A stretch of 64,000 nucleotides of DNA from DASRBN01 sp035294305 (GTDB taxonomy: Bacteria > Chloroflexota > Ktedonobacteria > Ktedonobacterales > Ktedonobacteraceae). Shown here piece after piece: positions 33,243 to 40,793 of this stretch. Position numbers and translations under genes: made by a program. The stretch is from contig DATGLD010000026.1 in the NCBI GenBank assembly GCA_035294305.1, forward strand, positions 1 through 64,000, written 5' to 3'. How positions within the stretch are numbered: the first letter of the stretch is position 1; every line of letters begins with the position of its first letter. The notes under the pieces were generated by a model. That model saw only the letters and a list, made by a program, of their open reading frames with translations, was not told the origin of the DNA and made no database searches.

Positions 33243-34142
33243 TTATACATCAATTTCCATACCCTCGAAGGCTGAATATGTATTGGCAAAAAGAGTTTGC
33301 GCTTCTGCCTGAATACGATCTAATTTGTCATCATCATACATTGGCTCGTGATGAAACAGGATTAATTTGTCTACGTGGGCCGCCTGCGCCACCGTCGTGG
33401 CCATCTCGATAGTGCTATGACCGAAGCCCTGCCTGGCATGTTCGTACTCGTCGGCAGTATATTGCGCGTCGTGTATCAACACATTCGCTCCATCTATGAA
33501 TGTAAGAAAGGCAGGGTCAAGTTGTTCTCTCCATTCTACATCGGTGGCAAAGACGAGTACCCGGTTCGCGTACTCGATGCGATAGACCACCGCCCCATCC
33601 AGGGGATGGCTGTTCGTAAGCCTGGCAGCCACACGCACCTCCGCTTCGCTCGCAATGTGTTCTCCCGCGCGCATGATGGCCGGTCTTCTAGCGCCCTTGC
33701 GCCAGATAATCAGCTCCTCTTCGCCTATTGTATGAAACGCGCGCCGCGAGGGTAATTTCCTCATATCCACTGGAAAATACGGAGGAGCCATGACCGGGGT
33801 TACAACTTGCTCAATATTCATTCCTCCTAACCGTGGCCCAAAGAAATCAATGTGCGCTCGCTCCTCAAAAAGCGGCAGAAAAAAGGGCAGGCCGAGCAGG
33901 TGGTCGTTATGGCCATGTGTAAGCAGTAGCGTAATGAACAGCGGTTCTCCTGCGGAGCGGCGCAATACATCATTTCCCAGGCCAATGATTCCGCTGCCCG
34001 CATCAAGGATCAGCGTGTGCTCACTAACCTCAACCTCGACACAGGTCGTATTGCCGCCATAGCGGAGTGTGCCTGGTCCTGGGGTAGGATAGCTGCCACG
34101 TACGCCCCAAAAGCGAACCCGAAAATGATGCCCGTCTATCAT
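33243..34142 (-). CDS. metallo-beta-lactamase-fold hydrolase (299 aa)
   Basis: The MBL zinc motif is LTHGHNDHLLGLPFFLP (about residues 73-89), with further ligands in LFATDVEW-like FATDVEWREQ, IHDAQYTADEY and LFHHEPMYDD. The opening VRFWGVRGSYPTPGPGTLRY and the fold resemble the class II cyclic-nucleotide phosphodiesterase-like / Lactamase_B_2 group, often fused to or found with response regulators. It is probably a phosphodiesterase or RNase Z-like hydrolase of unknown substrate. The ribosome site is AGGAGCAATGGC. It begins the four-gene unit ending in scpA. Confidence 0.83.
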   Translation of the reverse strand: MIDGHHFRVRFWGVRGSYPTPGPGTLRYGGNTTCVEVEVSEHTLILDAGSGIIGLGNDVLRRSAGEPLFITLLLTHGHNDHLLGLPFFLPLFEERAHIDFFGPRLGGMNIEQVVTPVMAPPYFPVDMRKLPSRRAFHTIGEEELIIWRKGARRPAIMRAGEHIASEAEVRVAARLTNSHPLDGAVVYRIEYANRVLVFATDVEWREQLDPAFLTFIDGANVLIHDAQYTADEYEHARQGFGHSTIEMATTVAQAAHVDKLILFHHEPMYDDDKLDRIQAEAQTLFANTYSAFEGMEIDV

Positions 34143-34227
34143 GCCATTGCTCCTGCCTGGAAAAACTGCCGTGTAATGGCTTTATTATATCTTGAGATTC
34201 TCGAAAAGGCCATACCCGGTGATTTAC

Positions 34228-34370
34228 GACTCTACCTGCCATCCACTCATAACTCGGGGTGCAGGGGGTTCACCCCTGCCGGGGTGCGGGGTGTCCCCGC
34301 TTGCTTCCCCTCCCGTCCTGACGGGCCGTAGGCCCGCTGCAAGAATTATGAGTGGATGGCAGACTCTACC
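34228..34370. mobile_element. MITE-like element with 16-bp inverted ends and 9-bp target duplication
   Basis: A 125-bp element (34237-34361) is bounded by perfect inverted repeats TGCCATCCACTCATAA (34237-34252) and TTATGAGTGGATGGCA (34346-34361). Directly outside, GACTCTACC occurs on both sides (34228-34236 and 34362-34370) as a direct 9-bp repeat, as expected from transposase insertion. It has no gene inside; the core holds GC-rich hairpins (GCAGGGGGTTCACCCCTGC). It sits between the divergent MBL and ftsK genes and must have been mobilised by a transposase elsewhere. Confidence 0.88.
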
Positions 34371-34440
34371 CCTTGCTTCTATCGAACAAATGCGCTATGA
34401 TACACTTGTCTTGGTGGCCCCTTCAGCAAGGAGACAGCGT

Positions 34441-37428
34441 ATGGCAGGCAACGATTCGAAGAAAGCGCCGCGGCTTGCGGGGCGGTTGGGACCCAGCATA
34501 GATGGGAGCAAAAATTCTCGCGTCAGCAAGGCAGCAGGCAGTATCGGCTCCGAAAGAATGCGCGTTGAGCAGCGAGGCAATGTGATGAAACAGCGCGCCA
34601 GTGTCCCTAATCGCAAGGGACAGGGGCAACCGCGCGGCCAGAAGCAGGGTTCCAAAGGCGTAGCGCCTGCAAATCGCCCAGTCCCTAAAGCCGCCACTCC
34701 GTCGCCCGCGGATGTACGCTTCATCAACAGGATGATCCACGGCTGGAATAATCTGAAGCCGCATCACCAGCAACGTATTTACGGGCTTGTACTGATCGGG
34801 CTCTCGGTCTTGCTGATCTTCAGCCTCACCATATGGCATAAAATTGCGCTGTTCAGCCCGCTCTCGAACTTCTTTATCAACTTCTTTGGCTGGTCGGCCT
34901 ATCCACTGGCATTCGGCCTCTTCATATTCGCCTGCGCGCACTTTATTGAGGGCATGCGCAATGCGCACTTCATTCGTATGTCGCTTGTTTTCGGCCTGTT
35001 CATCCTCTTGCTGCTCTTACTTGCCGAAAGCCAGCTCATCGGCCATGGGACAACCGGTGGCATCATCGGCCAATTGTTGGTAGCGCCACTAAACGGCTGG
35101 CCGGCGCTGGCCGGGCACGTGCTGACTATAGGATTATTCATCATCGCGGCCATTCTCACATTCCGTATCACACTCGGCCATGTACGCATGGTCACCGGCT
35201 TTTTCGGCAAAACCTTTTCCGGGGCACGCCGGCCATCTTCTTCCTATGGCAACCGGCCCTCGCCATTTCTTGGCCAGCGTCCCCAATATAGCCGTTACGC
35301 GAGTAACCTGGCGCAGCCATCCCCGGCGCAGCCAATTCGCTCTGGAATGCGGCCCGCCGCCAGCGAAGAAGACCTGGGCCCGATTGAATTCGACGCTGAT
35401 TTTGATGCTGAAGATGACCCGGACAATGACATTAATCTGCATAAACAGCAGGTCGGTCTGGTTCCCCGTGGGCCGCGCTCTCCCCGGCCGCTGGATCGCG
35501 AAGAGCATAAAGCGGCAGTGCAGGGCGCGCGCCAGCAGCCTTTGCCTTTCAAGGAGATAGCAGGAAATGGCAGGCAGCCGGCGAAAAATAACGCCATCGA
35601 CGACGAAGATGAGATGGAACCGCTTGCCCCCAATCCCCTGCGCGCCAATTCGCCTAAAGTACCCGCCCAGAACGCTAAAGCCGGCGCCGAATCGCTCTGG
35701 AAGCTACCCGATACCAACATCCTGAACAATCCTGAGGAAGTCAAATTGCAGTTGTTCGGCGATGATACTTCCGCGCTCGCGAAGGTGATCCAGGATACCC
35801 TGCGCAGCTTCCGCGTCGAGGCCGAAGTGCGTCCCGAAGATATCAGTATTGGCCCTACGGTGATCCGGTTCGGCATTCGACCCACCGGCAAGCCAGCTAT
35901 GAAGGTCGATGAAAAAGGGCGACAGGCGCCCATCAAAGATGCTGCCGGCAACATCGTCTATGAGTCGCGCACGCGCGTCAGCCGCATCATGGCCCTGCAA
36001 AACGACCTCGCGCTCGTCCTCGAAGCGAAAAACATCCGTATGGAGGCGCCGGTGCCCGGGCGTCCTTACGTCGGCGTCGAGATTCCCAACAAGAACAGCC
36101 GGCTCGTCACACTGCGCGAAATCCTGGAAAGCAAGGAGTACCAGACGGCAAAGGCAAAATCCAGGCTGGCCGTGGCTTTGGGCAAAGATGTGGCCGGGGC
36201 CGTGCGTGTCGGCGACCTCGCCCGCATGCCGCACCTTTTGATTGCGGGCGCGACGGGGGCTGGTAAATCGGTTTGCATCAACGCCATCATTTGCAGCATT
36301 CTCACTCAGGCCACCCCCGATGATGTGCGTATGCTGATGGTCGACCCCAAAATGGTCGAACTCAACATGTACAATGGCATCCCGCACCTGCTCTCGCCCG
36401 TTGTCACCGAAGTCGAAAAAGTGGTGGGACTGCTCAAAATTGCCATCTCTGAGATGGAGAAACGCTATCGTCTCTTCTCGCAACTGGGCGTGCGCAACCT
36501 GGATGGGTACCGCAAACTGCGCGCCGAGCGAATCGCCCGTGGCGATACCACGCTCAAGAACCTGCCCGCTATCGTCATTATCATCGACGAACTGGCCGAC
36601 CTGATGATGGCCGCGCCCGAAGAGGTGGAAGGCTTGATCTGCCGCCTGGCACAGCTTGCGCGCGCCACCGGCATCCACCTGGTAGTTGCCACACAGCGGC
36701 CCTCCGTGGACGTGATTACCGGTTTGATCAAAGCCAACATCCCCACTCGTATCTCGTTTATGGTCAGTTCCGCCGTGGACTCGCGCACCATCATCGATAT
36801 GGGTGGCGCCGAGCGCCTGCTTGGCCGCGGCGATATGCTCTACCTCCCCGCGGACGCTGGCAAACCTGAGCGCATTCAGGGAGCATTCGTCGCCGATGAC
36901 GAGGCCGATAGGCTGGTCAATTACTGGCGACAACAGGCAGCAGAACATGCCGCTGCGGCGGCAACCAGCGGTAATAATGGAGCAGCTTCCCCATTGCCCG
37001 TCGAACCCGGTTGGGAGGTCAGCGAACGCATCTCGGACGAATATGAACTCGACGATGAGCTGCTGGATCAAGCGGAACAGGTTGTCCACGAGTACGAACG
37101 CGCCTCCATCTCGCTCTTGCAGCGCCGCCTGCGCATCGGCTACTCGCGCGCCGCTCGCCTGATCGATTTACTGGAGGAGCGCGGCGTCATAGGCCGTTCC
37201 GAACCCGGTGGTCGCCCGCGCGAAGTCTACGATAACCGCCCGCTCAAAAATGGTGGCAACGGCAACCATGGTGAAGGCAGGACGATGGCCGATGAGGCCG
37301 CCGACATTATCGCCGAGGAGAAGGCCCGCGAGGAGTTCCTGAAGAAACAGGCTATGAATGCGAACCGGCCTTCACAGGGGCCGGGGAATGGGTCCAGGTA
37401 TAGCAGCGCTAGAGACGAAAGTTCCTGA
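34441..37428 (+). CDS. ftsK: FtsK/SpoIIIE-family DNA translocase (995 aa)
   Basis: This membrane-anchored DNA pump clears chromosome DNA from the closing septum. Order: disordered basic N-terminus (about 1-95), four or five spans (about 110-250), acidic Pro-rich linker (about 255-410), alpha/beta domains, and the RecA-like motor with Walker A LIAGATGAGKSVCINAIICS (about 600-619), Walker B VIIIDELADLMM, and ATQRPSVDVITGLIKANIPT. A winged-helix gamma domain (LLQRRLRIGYSRAARLIDLL) follows, then an Asn/Gly-rich tail. I chose the ATG at 34441 behind AAGGAGACAGCGT; upstream extension would run through the MITE. The N-terminal linker contains TGTCCCTAATCGCAAGGGAC at 34602, a repeat-like palindrome read in frame. 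Confidence 0.95.
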   Translation: MAGNDSKKAPRLAGRLGPSIDGSKNSRVSKAAGSIGSERMRVEQRGNVMKQRASVPNRKGQGQPRGQKQGSKGVAPANRPVPKAATPSPADVRFINRMIHGWNNLKPHHQQRIYGLVLIGLSVLLIFSLTIWHKIALFSPLSNFFINFFGWSAYPLAFGLFIFACAHFIEGMRNAHFIRMSLVFGLFILLLLLLAESQLIGHGTTGGIIGQLLVAPLNGWPALAGHVLTIGLFIIAAILTFRITLGHVRMVTGFFGKTFSGARRPSSSYGNRPSPFLGQRPQYSRYASNLAQPSPAQPIRSGMRPAASEEDLGPIEFDADFDAEDDPDNDINLHKQQVGLVPRGPRSPRPLDREEHKAAVQGARQQPLPFKEIAGNGRQPAKNNAIDDEDEMEPLAPNPLRANSPKVPAQNAKAGAESLWKLPDTNILNNPEEVKLQLFGDDTSALAKVIQDTLRSFRVEAEVRPEDISIGPTVIRFGIRPTGKPAMKVDEKGRQAPIKDAAGNIVYESRTRVSRIMALQNDLALVLEAKNIRMEAPVPGRPYVGVEIPNKNSRLVTLREILESKEYQTAKAKSRLAVALGKDVAGAVRVGDLARMPHLLIAGATGAGKSVCINAIICSILTQATPDDVRMLMVDPKMVELNMYNGIPHLLSPVVTEVEKVVGLLKIAISEMEKRYRLFSQLGVRNLDGYRKLRAERIARGDTTLKNLPAIVIIIDELADLMMAAPEEVEGLICRLAQLARATGIHLVVATQRPSVDVITGLIKANIPTRISFMVSSAVDSRTIIDMGGAERLLGRGDMLYLPADAGKPERIQGAFVADDEADRLVNYWRQQAAEHAAAAATSGNNGAASPLPVEPGWEVSERISDEYELDDELLDQAEQVVHEYERASISLLQRRLRIGYSRAARLIDLLEERGVIGRSEPGGRPREVYDNRPLKNGGNGNHGEGRTMADEAADIIAEEKAREEFLKKQAMNANRPSQGPGNGSRYSSARDESS

Positions 37429-37501
37429 GATACATAACCACTTCCCACTATGATAGTATACTTAGAAAAGTAGTGTTCCTCATTCAAAAGGCAGGATAAA
37501 A

Positions 37502-37612
37502 ATGACCCTATCATCTGATAAGCCACCTATGATTCGTCTTGCTGATTGGGTTCCAGGTCCTCAGCAAGGGCAATGGGCGTATGATGAGTATACTGCTTTA
37601 AACGATGGGCAA
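37502..37612 (+). pseudogene. Uma2-family N-terminal remnant
   Basis: After AAGGCAGGATAAAA an ATG opens a frame reading MIRLADWVPGPQQGQWAYDE then YTALNDGQ (numbering from its tenth residue). This matches the usual Uma2 (DUF820) start, in which the text continues RYEIIDGVL. Here the similarity stops abruptly after DGQ and the frame becomes random, running antisense into trmD. It is best read as a decayed or truncated copy of a Uma2 gene. Confidence 0.6.
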
Positions 37613-37657
37613 GAACCAGCGGGGAAAGGAAGCGAGAACGTATCTAGCATTCTGTTT

Positions 37658-38383
37658 TTACCTTTCCTCCTCCAACTCCCTTACCAGCTTCGCATCGAGC
37701 TTATTGCTCAAATCCAATTTCGCGAACAGGTCGGGCCTTCGCTGTTTCGTCCTGCGCAGGGACTCCTTGCGGCGCCATTTTGCGATCTCGGCGTGATTGC
37801 CTGAAAGCAGCACATCAGGAACTTTCCAGCCGCGGAACTCCGGTGGGCGCGTATAGTGCGGGTATTCCAGCAGGTTGCCGCTATGCGACTCTTCCAGCGT
37901 TGATTCCTCGCTATTCAGGACGCCTGGAATGAGGCGGCTCGTCGCGTCGACCACGACCATCGCCGCCAGTTCGCCACCCGTCAGCACATAATCGCCAATC
38001 GAGATTTCATCGGTCACGAGGTGTTGCAGTACGCGCTCGTCGATGCCCTCGTAATGGCCGCAGATTAAGGTTACCCGCGGCTCCTGGGATAGCGCGCGTG
38101 CGATGCGCTGGTTGAATAAACGTCCCTGCGGCGTCAACAGGATGATTGGTCCGCCCGCATAGACGGCCTCGACCGCCGCAAAAAGCGGCTCCGGCTTCAT
38201 TACCATGCCCGCCCCACCGCCATAGGGATAGTCATCGACGATATGATGCTTATCGGTCGTGGCATCGCGAATATTGTACAGGGCAATGCTGAGCAGACCG
38301 CGCTCCTGCGCTCTTTTAAGAATGCTTTCAGAAAATGGCCCCTGGAACATATCGGGAAAGAGCGTAAAGATGTCGAAATGCAT
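37658..38383 (-). CDS. trmD: tRNA (guanine37-N1)-methyltransferase TrmD (241 aa)
   Basis: TrmD methylates G37 next to the anticodon, which prevents frameshifting. The knotted SPOUT fold signatures are visible: MHFDIFTLFPDMFQGPFSES at the start, DDYPYGGGAGMVMKPEPLF (about residues 50-68), LICGHYEGIDERVLQHLVTD (about 108-127), EISIGDYVLTGGELAAMVVV and the C-terminal HYTRPPEFRGWKVPDVLLSG. Length is normal. The start at 38383 has GAGGTTACTC upstream. The usual rpsP, rimM and rplS neighbours are absent; it is divergent from a histidine kinase. Confidence 0.97.
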   Translation of the reverse strand: MHFDIFTLFPDMFQGPFSESILKRAQERGLLSIALYNIRDATTDKHHIVDDYPYGGGAGMVMKPEPLFAAVEAVYAGGPIILLTPQGRLFNQRIARALSQEPRVTLICGHYEGIDERVLQHLVTDEISIGDYVLTGGELAAMVVVDATSRLIPGVLNSEESTLEESHSGNLLEYPHYTRPPEFRGWKVPDVLLSGNHAEIAKWRRKESLRRTKQRRPDLFAKLDLSNKLDAKLVRELEEER

Positions 38384-38423
38384 GAGTAACCTCGTTATTG
38401 GATGCGCCAATTCTCGCGTTTTG

Positions 38424-38432
38424 TGTTACAAT
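38424..38432 (+). promoter_or_regulatory. extended -10 promoter of the histidine kinase unit
   Basis: TGTTACAAT fits an extended -10 element between trmD and the divergent histidine kinase. No -35 box is visible. Transcription would start near 38439, about 42 bases before the kinase start. Confidence 0.45.
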
Positions 38433-38480
38433 AGCATTGTTGCCTCGTGTTAGCAAGTGGTTTTTGAGGTCGAAGCAAGT

Positions 38481-40070
38481 ATGTCCCTGTCCCAGACACA
38501 ACAATCCCAGGATTTGCATGATCAAATTACGATTCTGATAGGGAGCGCCATCAGGCTGCTCAAGGGTGATGCAGGGGTCTTCGTCGTATCCAACGAAGCA
38601 TTTGACCCGCAGAGCAGTACCGAATATACGCTATACAACCTGGACGAGTCCGCCTGCGTAGATATATTAGCATATATAGGCGAGCGCAAGCAGCCGAACT
38701 CGGCCTGTCCTCTGCTGGTCGATACTTTACCGCCGCTAGTGGTCATGCAGCTCGGAATAGCCGGTGAGCTTCTGGAAGCGAGTACAGAGCCGCCGGCCTA
38801 CGAACGCTGCTCGCTGTTCCTGTACGATCACGCGGGCGTTCTCGGCATCCTGCACGCCGTGCGCCCCGCCGGAGCGCGCTCTTGCTTCGAGAGCGCTGAA
38901 GAGCCAGGTGGCACCATACGCCTTTTCATCACGCACCTGGCAGCCGGCTTGCGGTCGGCTTTAAAATCGCAATCGCTCGTAAAGGAGCAACTACGGTTTG
39001 CGGCGATCTTTCAGCAGAGCGATGAGGGCATCCTGACTGTGGATACGGCGCTGCGTATCATCGACTTCAATCCGGCTATGGAGAGACTGACCGGTTGGCT
39101 CGAAAGCGAAGTTTTGGGGCGCTTCTATTATGAAGTCCTGCGCCCAAGAGATCGCCAGGGCAACGAACTGGGTTTAGAGGGGTCGCCCATCCTGCAGGCC
39201 TTTGCCGGGCAGAAGGTCGTCAATCGCGAAGTGGTCATTTCGGCTCGCGATGGGCAGCGCTTCGATGTCAGCGTCACCGCCTCGTGCGTGCGTTCGGCGA
39301 AAGGCGAGCCGACCAGTGGTATTTTGACGATTCGCGATATTACGCGCGAGCGCGAGCAAGAAGAACAGCGTTCGACCTTTATCTCGGTGATCTCGCACGA
39401 ATTGCAGACGCCTATCGCTATCATCAAGGGCTATGCCTCGACGCTGGCCCGCGCGGACGCTACATTTGACGCTGAGAGCCTCCGTGCGCGGCTAAACGCG
39501 ATAGAAGAGGAGGCCGACCGCCTCAATAAGCTCGTGGGGAACCTGCTGTATGCCTCGCGCATCCAGGCGGGTGGCCTGCAAATGGATATTGCCCCGCTTG
39601 ACCTGTCGCGTCTGATTAGAAGCGTTGTTCATCGCCTGCAGGTGAAGAGCCCGGATGTGAAAGTTGAACTGAAGCTGCCATCCAACTTGCCGGCCGTAAT
39701 GGCGGACAGAGATCGTATTGAAGAGGTATTGCAAAATCTTTTGGATAATGCTATGAAATACTCGCCGGATAGGCGTGAGTTGACCATTGCCTGCCGCGCG
39801 ACAGGTGATGAAGTAATTGTGAGCGTGAGTGATACCGGCATGGGCATTTCGCTGCGCGAGCAGGAACAAATTTTTAATCGTTTCCATCGTGCGGGAGACG
39901 GCATAGCCAGCTCAACACAAGGGGCCGGACTCGGCTTATACATCAGCCGTGCCATAGTGGAGGCCCATGGTGGGCATATCTGGGTCGAAAGCACCCTGCA
40001 CCAGGGATCGACATTCTCGTTCAGCTTACCACGTGAAGAAAAAGCCTATTTACCAATGGTGGTGTTTTGA
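38481..40070 (+). CDS. soluble PAS-domain sensor histidine kinase (529 aa)
   Basis: Residues about 1-170 look like a GAF-type sensor. A PAS domain follows (FAAIFQQSDEGILTVDTALR, about 170-290, ending in ILTIRDITREREQEEQ). The transmitter has H-box FISVISHELQTPIAIIKGYA, N-box VLQNLLDNAMKYSPD, G1 VSDTGMGISL and G2 GAGLGLYISRAIVEAHGGH. No membrane span is visible, so it senses in the cytoplasm. The start at 38481 is an ATG with GAGGT 12 bases upstream; a GTG at 38457 is less likely. The stop overlaps the next start as TGATG, coupling it to its regulator. Its first codons match the palindromic repeat segment ATGTCCCTGTCCC. Confidence 0.9.
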   Translation: MSLSQTQQSQDLHDQITILIGSAIRLLKGDAGVFVVSNEAFDPQSSTEYTLYNLDESACVDILAYIGERKQPNSACPLLVDTLPPLVVMQLGIAGELLEASTEPPAYERCSLFLYDHAGVLGILHAVRPAGARSCFESAEEPGGTIRLFITHLAAGLRSALKSQSLVKEQLRFAAIFQQSDEGILTVDTALRIIDFNPAMERLTGWLESEVLGRFYYEVLRPRDRQGNELGLEGSPILQAFAGQKVVNREVVISARDGQRFDVSVTASCVRSAKGEPTSGILTIRDITREREQEEQRSTFISVISHELQTPIAIIKGYASTLARADATFDAESLRARLNAIEEEADRLNKLVGNLLYASRIQAGGLQMDIAPLDLSRLIRSVVHRLQVKSPDVKVELKLPSNLPAVMADRDRIEEVLQNLLDNAMKYSPDRRELTIACRATGDEVIVSVSDTGMGISLREQEQIFNRFHRAGDGIASSTQGAGLGLYISRAIVEAHGGHIWVESTLHQGSTFSFSLPREEKAYLPMVVF

Positions 40071-40789
40071 TGGAGAAGGAAGTTTTTGATGCGCGGGATA
40101 TGACTATTCTCGTCGTTGATGATGAGCCGCGTATCCGCGATTTTGTGCGTATGAATCTGGAGTTGGAGCATTATACCGTCCTGGAGGCCTGCAACGGCCT
40201 CGAGGCCCTGGAGCAATTGCGCGAGCAGTTGCCAGATCTTGTCGTGCTGGATGTAATGATGCCTGAAATGGACGGCTTTGAGACGCTGCGCAACATTCGC
40301 GAGGTTTCAACCGTGCCTGTGATTATGCTGACTGTGCGCCAGAGCGAGCAGGATAAGATTCGTGGACTTGATCTGGGAGCCGATGATTATCTTGCCAAAC
40401 CTTTCAGCCCACGCGAACTGCTCTCGCGCATCCGCGCGCTGTTACGCCGGTCCTTCATGCCCCCCCCGGCCCGCAAAACAGAGATTGTTGTCGACCAGGA
40501 TCTCAAGATTGATTTCTCACGGCGCGAGGTGATTGTACGCGGCGAAAAAGTTGTCCTGCGCCCGACCGAGTACCGGCTCCTCTATCACCTCGTCAACAAC
40601 GCGGGGCGCCTGCTGACCCACGAAACGCTCCTCTCCAAGGTCTGGGGCCGCGAATATCGCGATGAGGCCCACTACCTGCGCCTCTACATCACCTACCTGC
40701 GCCAGAAGATCGAGGTCGACCCGGCGCACCCCAAATACATCCTGACGGAACGCGGCGTAGGCTACCGCTTTAAAGAAATCGAGGAGTAG
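40070..40789 (+). CDS. OmpR-family response regulator (239 aa)
   Basis: A receiver domain (about residues 12-125) has the acidic pair in ILVVDDEPRIRDF, the phosphoacceptor aspartate in LVVLDVMMPEMDGF, and the lysine in DDYLAKPFSPRELL. The C-terminal winged helix (about 135-238) is of the PhoB/OmpR type (VVLRPTEYRLLYHLVNNAGR, ending ILTERGVGYRF). It should be phosphorylated by the kinase whose stop codon it overlaps by one base. A lipoprotein gene follows after four bases and is probably in the same operon. Confidence 0.95.
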   Translation: MEKEVFDARDMTILVVDDEPRIRDFVRMNLELEHYTVLEACNGLEALEQLREQLPDLVVLDVMMPEMDGFETLRNIREVSTVPVIMLTVRQSEQDKIRGLDLGADDYLAKPFSPRELLSRIRALLRRSFMPPPARKTEIVVDQDLKIDFSRREVIVRGEKVVLRPTEYRLLYHLVNNAGRLLTHETLLSKVWGREYRDEAHYLRLYITYLRQKIEVDPAHPKYILTERGVGYRFKEIEE

Positions 40790-40793
40790 TAAT

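Noticed and set aside
34192..34440. An 83-codon N-terminal extension of FtsK
   Set aside because: The extension runs through the MITE-like element and lacks a ribosome site, while the ATG at 34441 has a good one.
35704..37089. A 461-codon open frame on the minus strand
   Set aside because: It lies wholly antisense to ftsK, whose motor motifs are unmistakable; it has no recognisable domain and arises from the GC-rich codon pattern.
37613..37804. Continuation of the Uma2-like frame
   Set aside because: After the DGQ residues the sequence no longer resembles any family and runs antisense to the trmD coding end.
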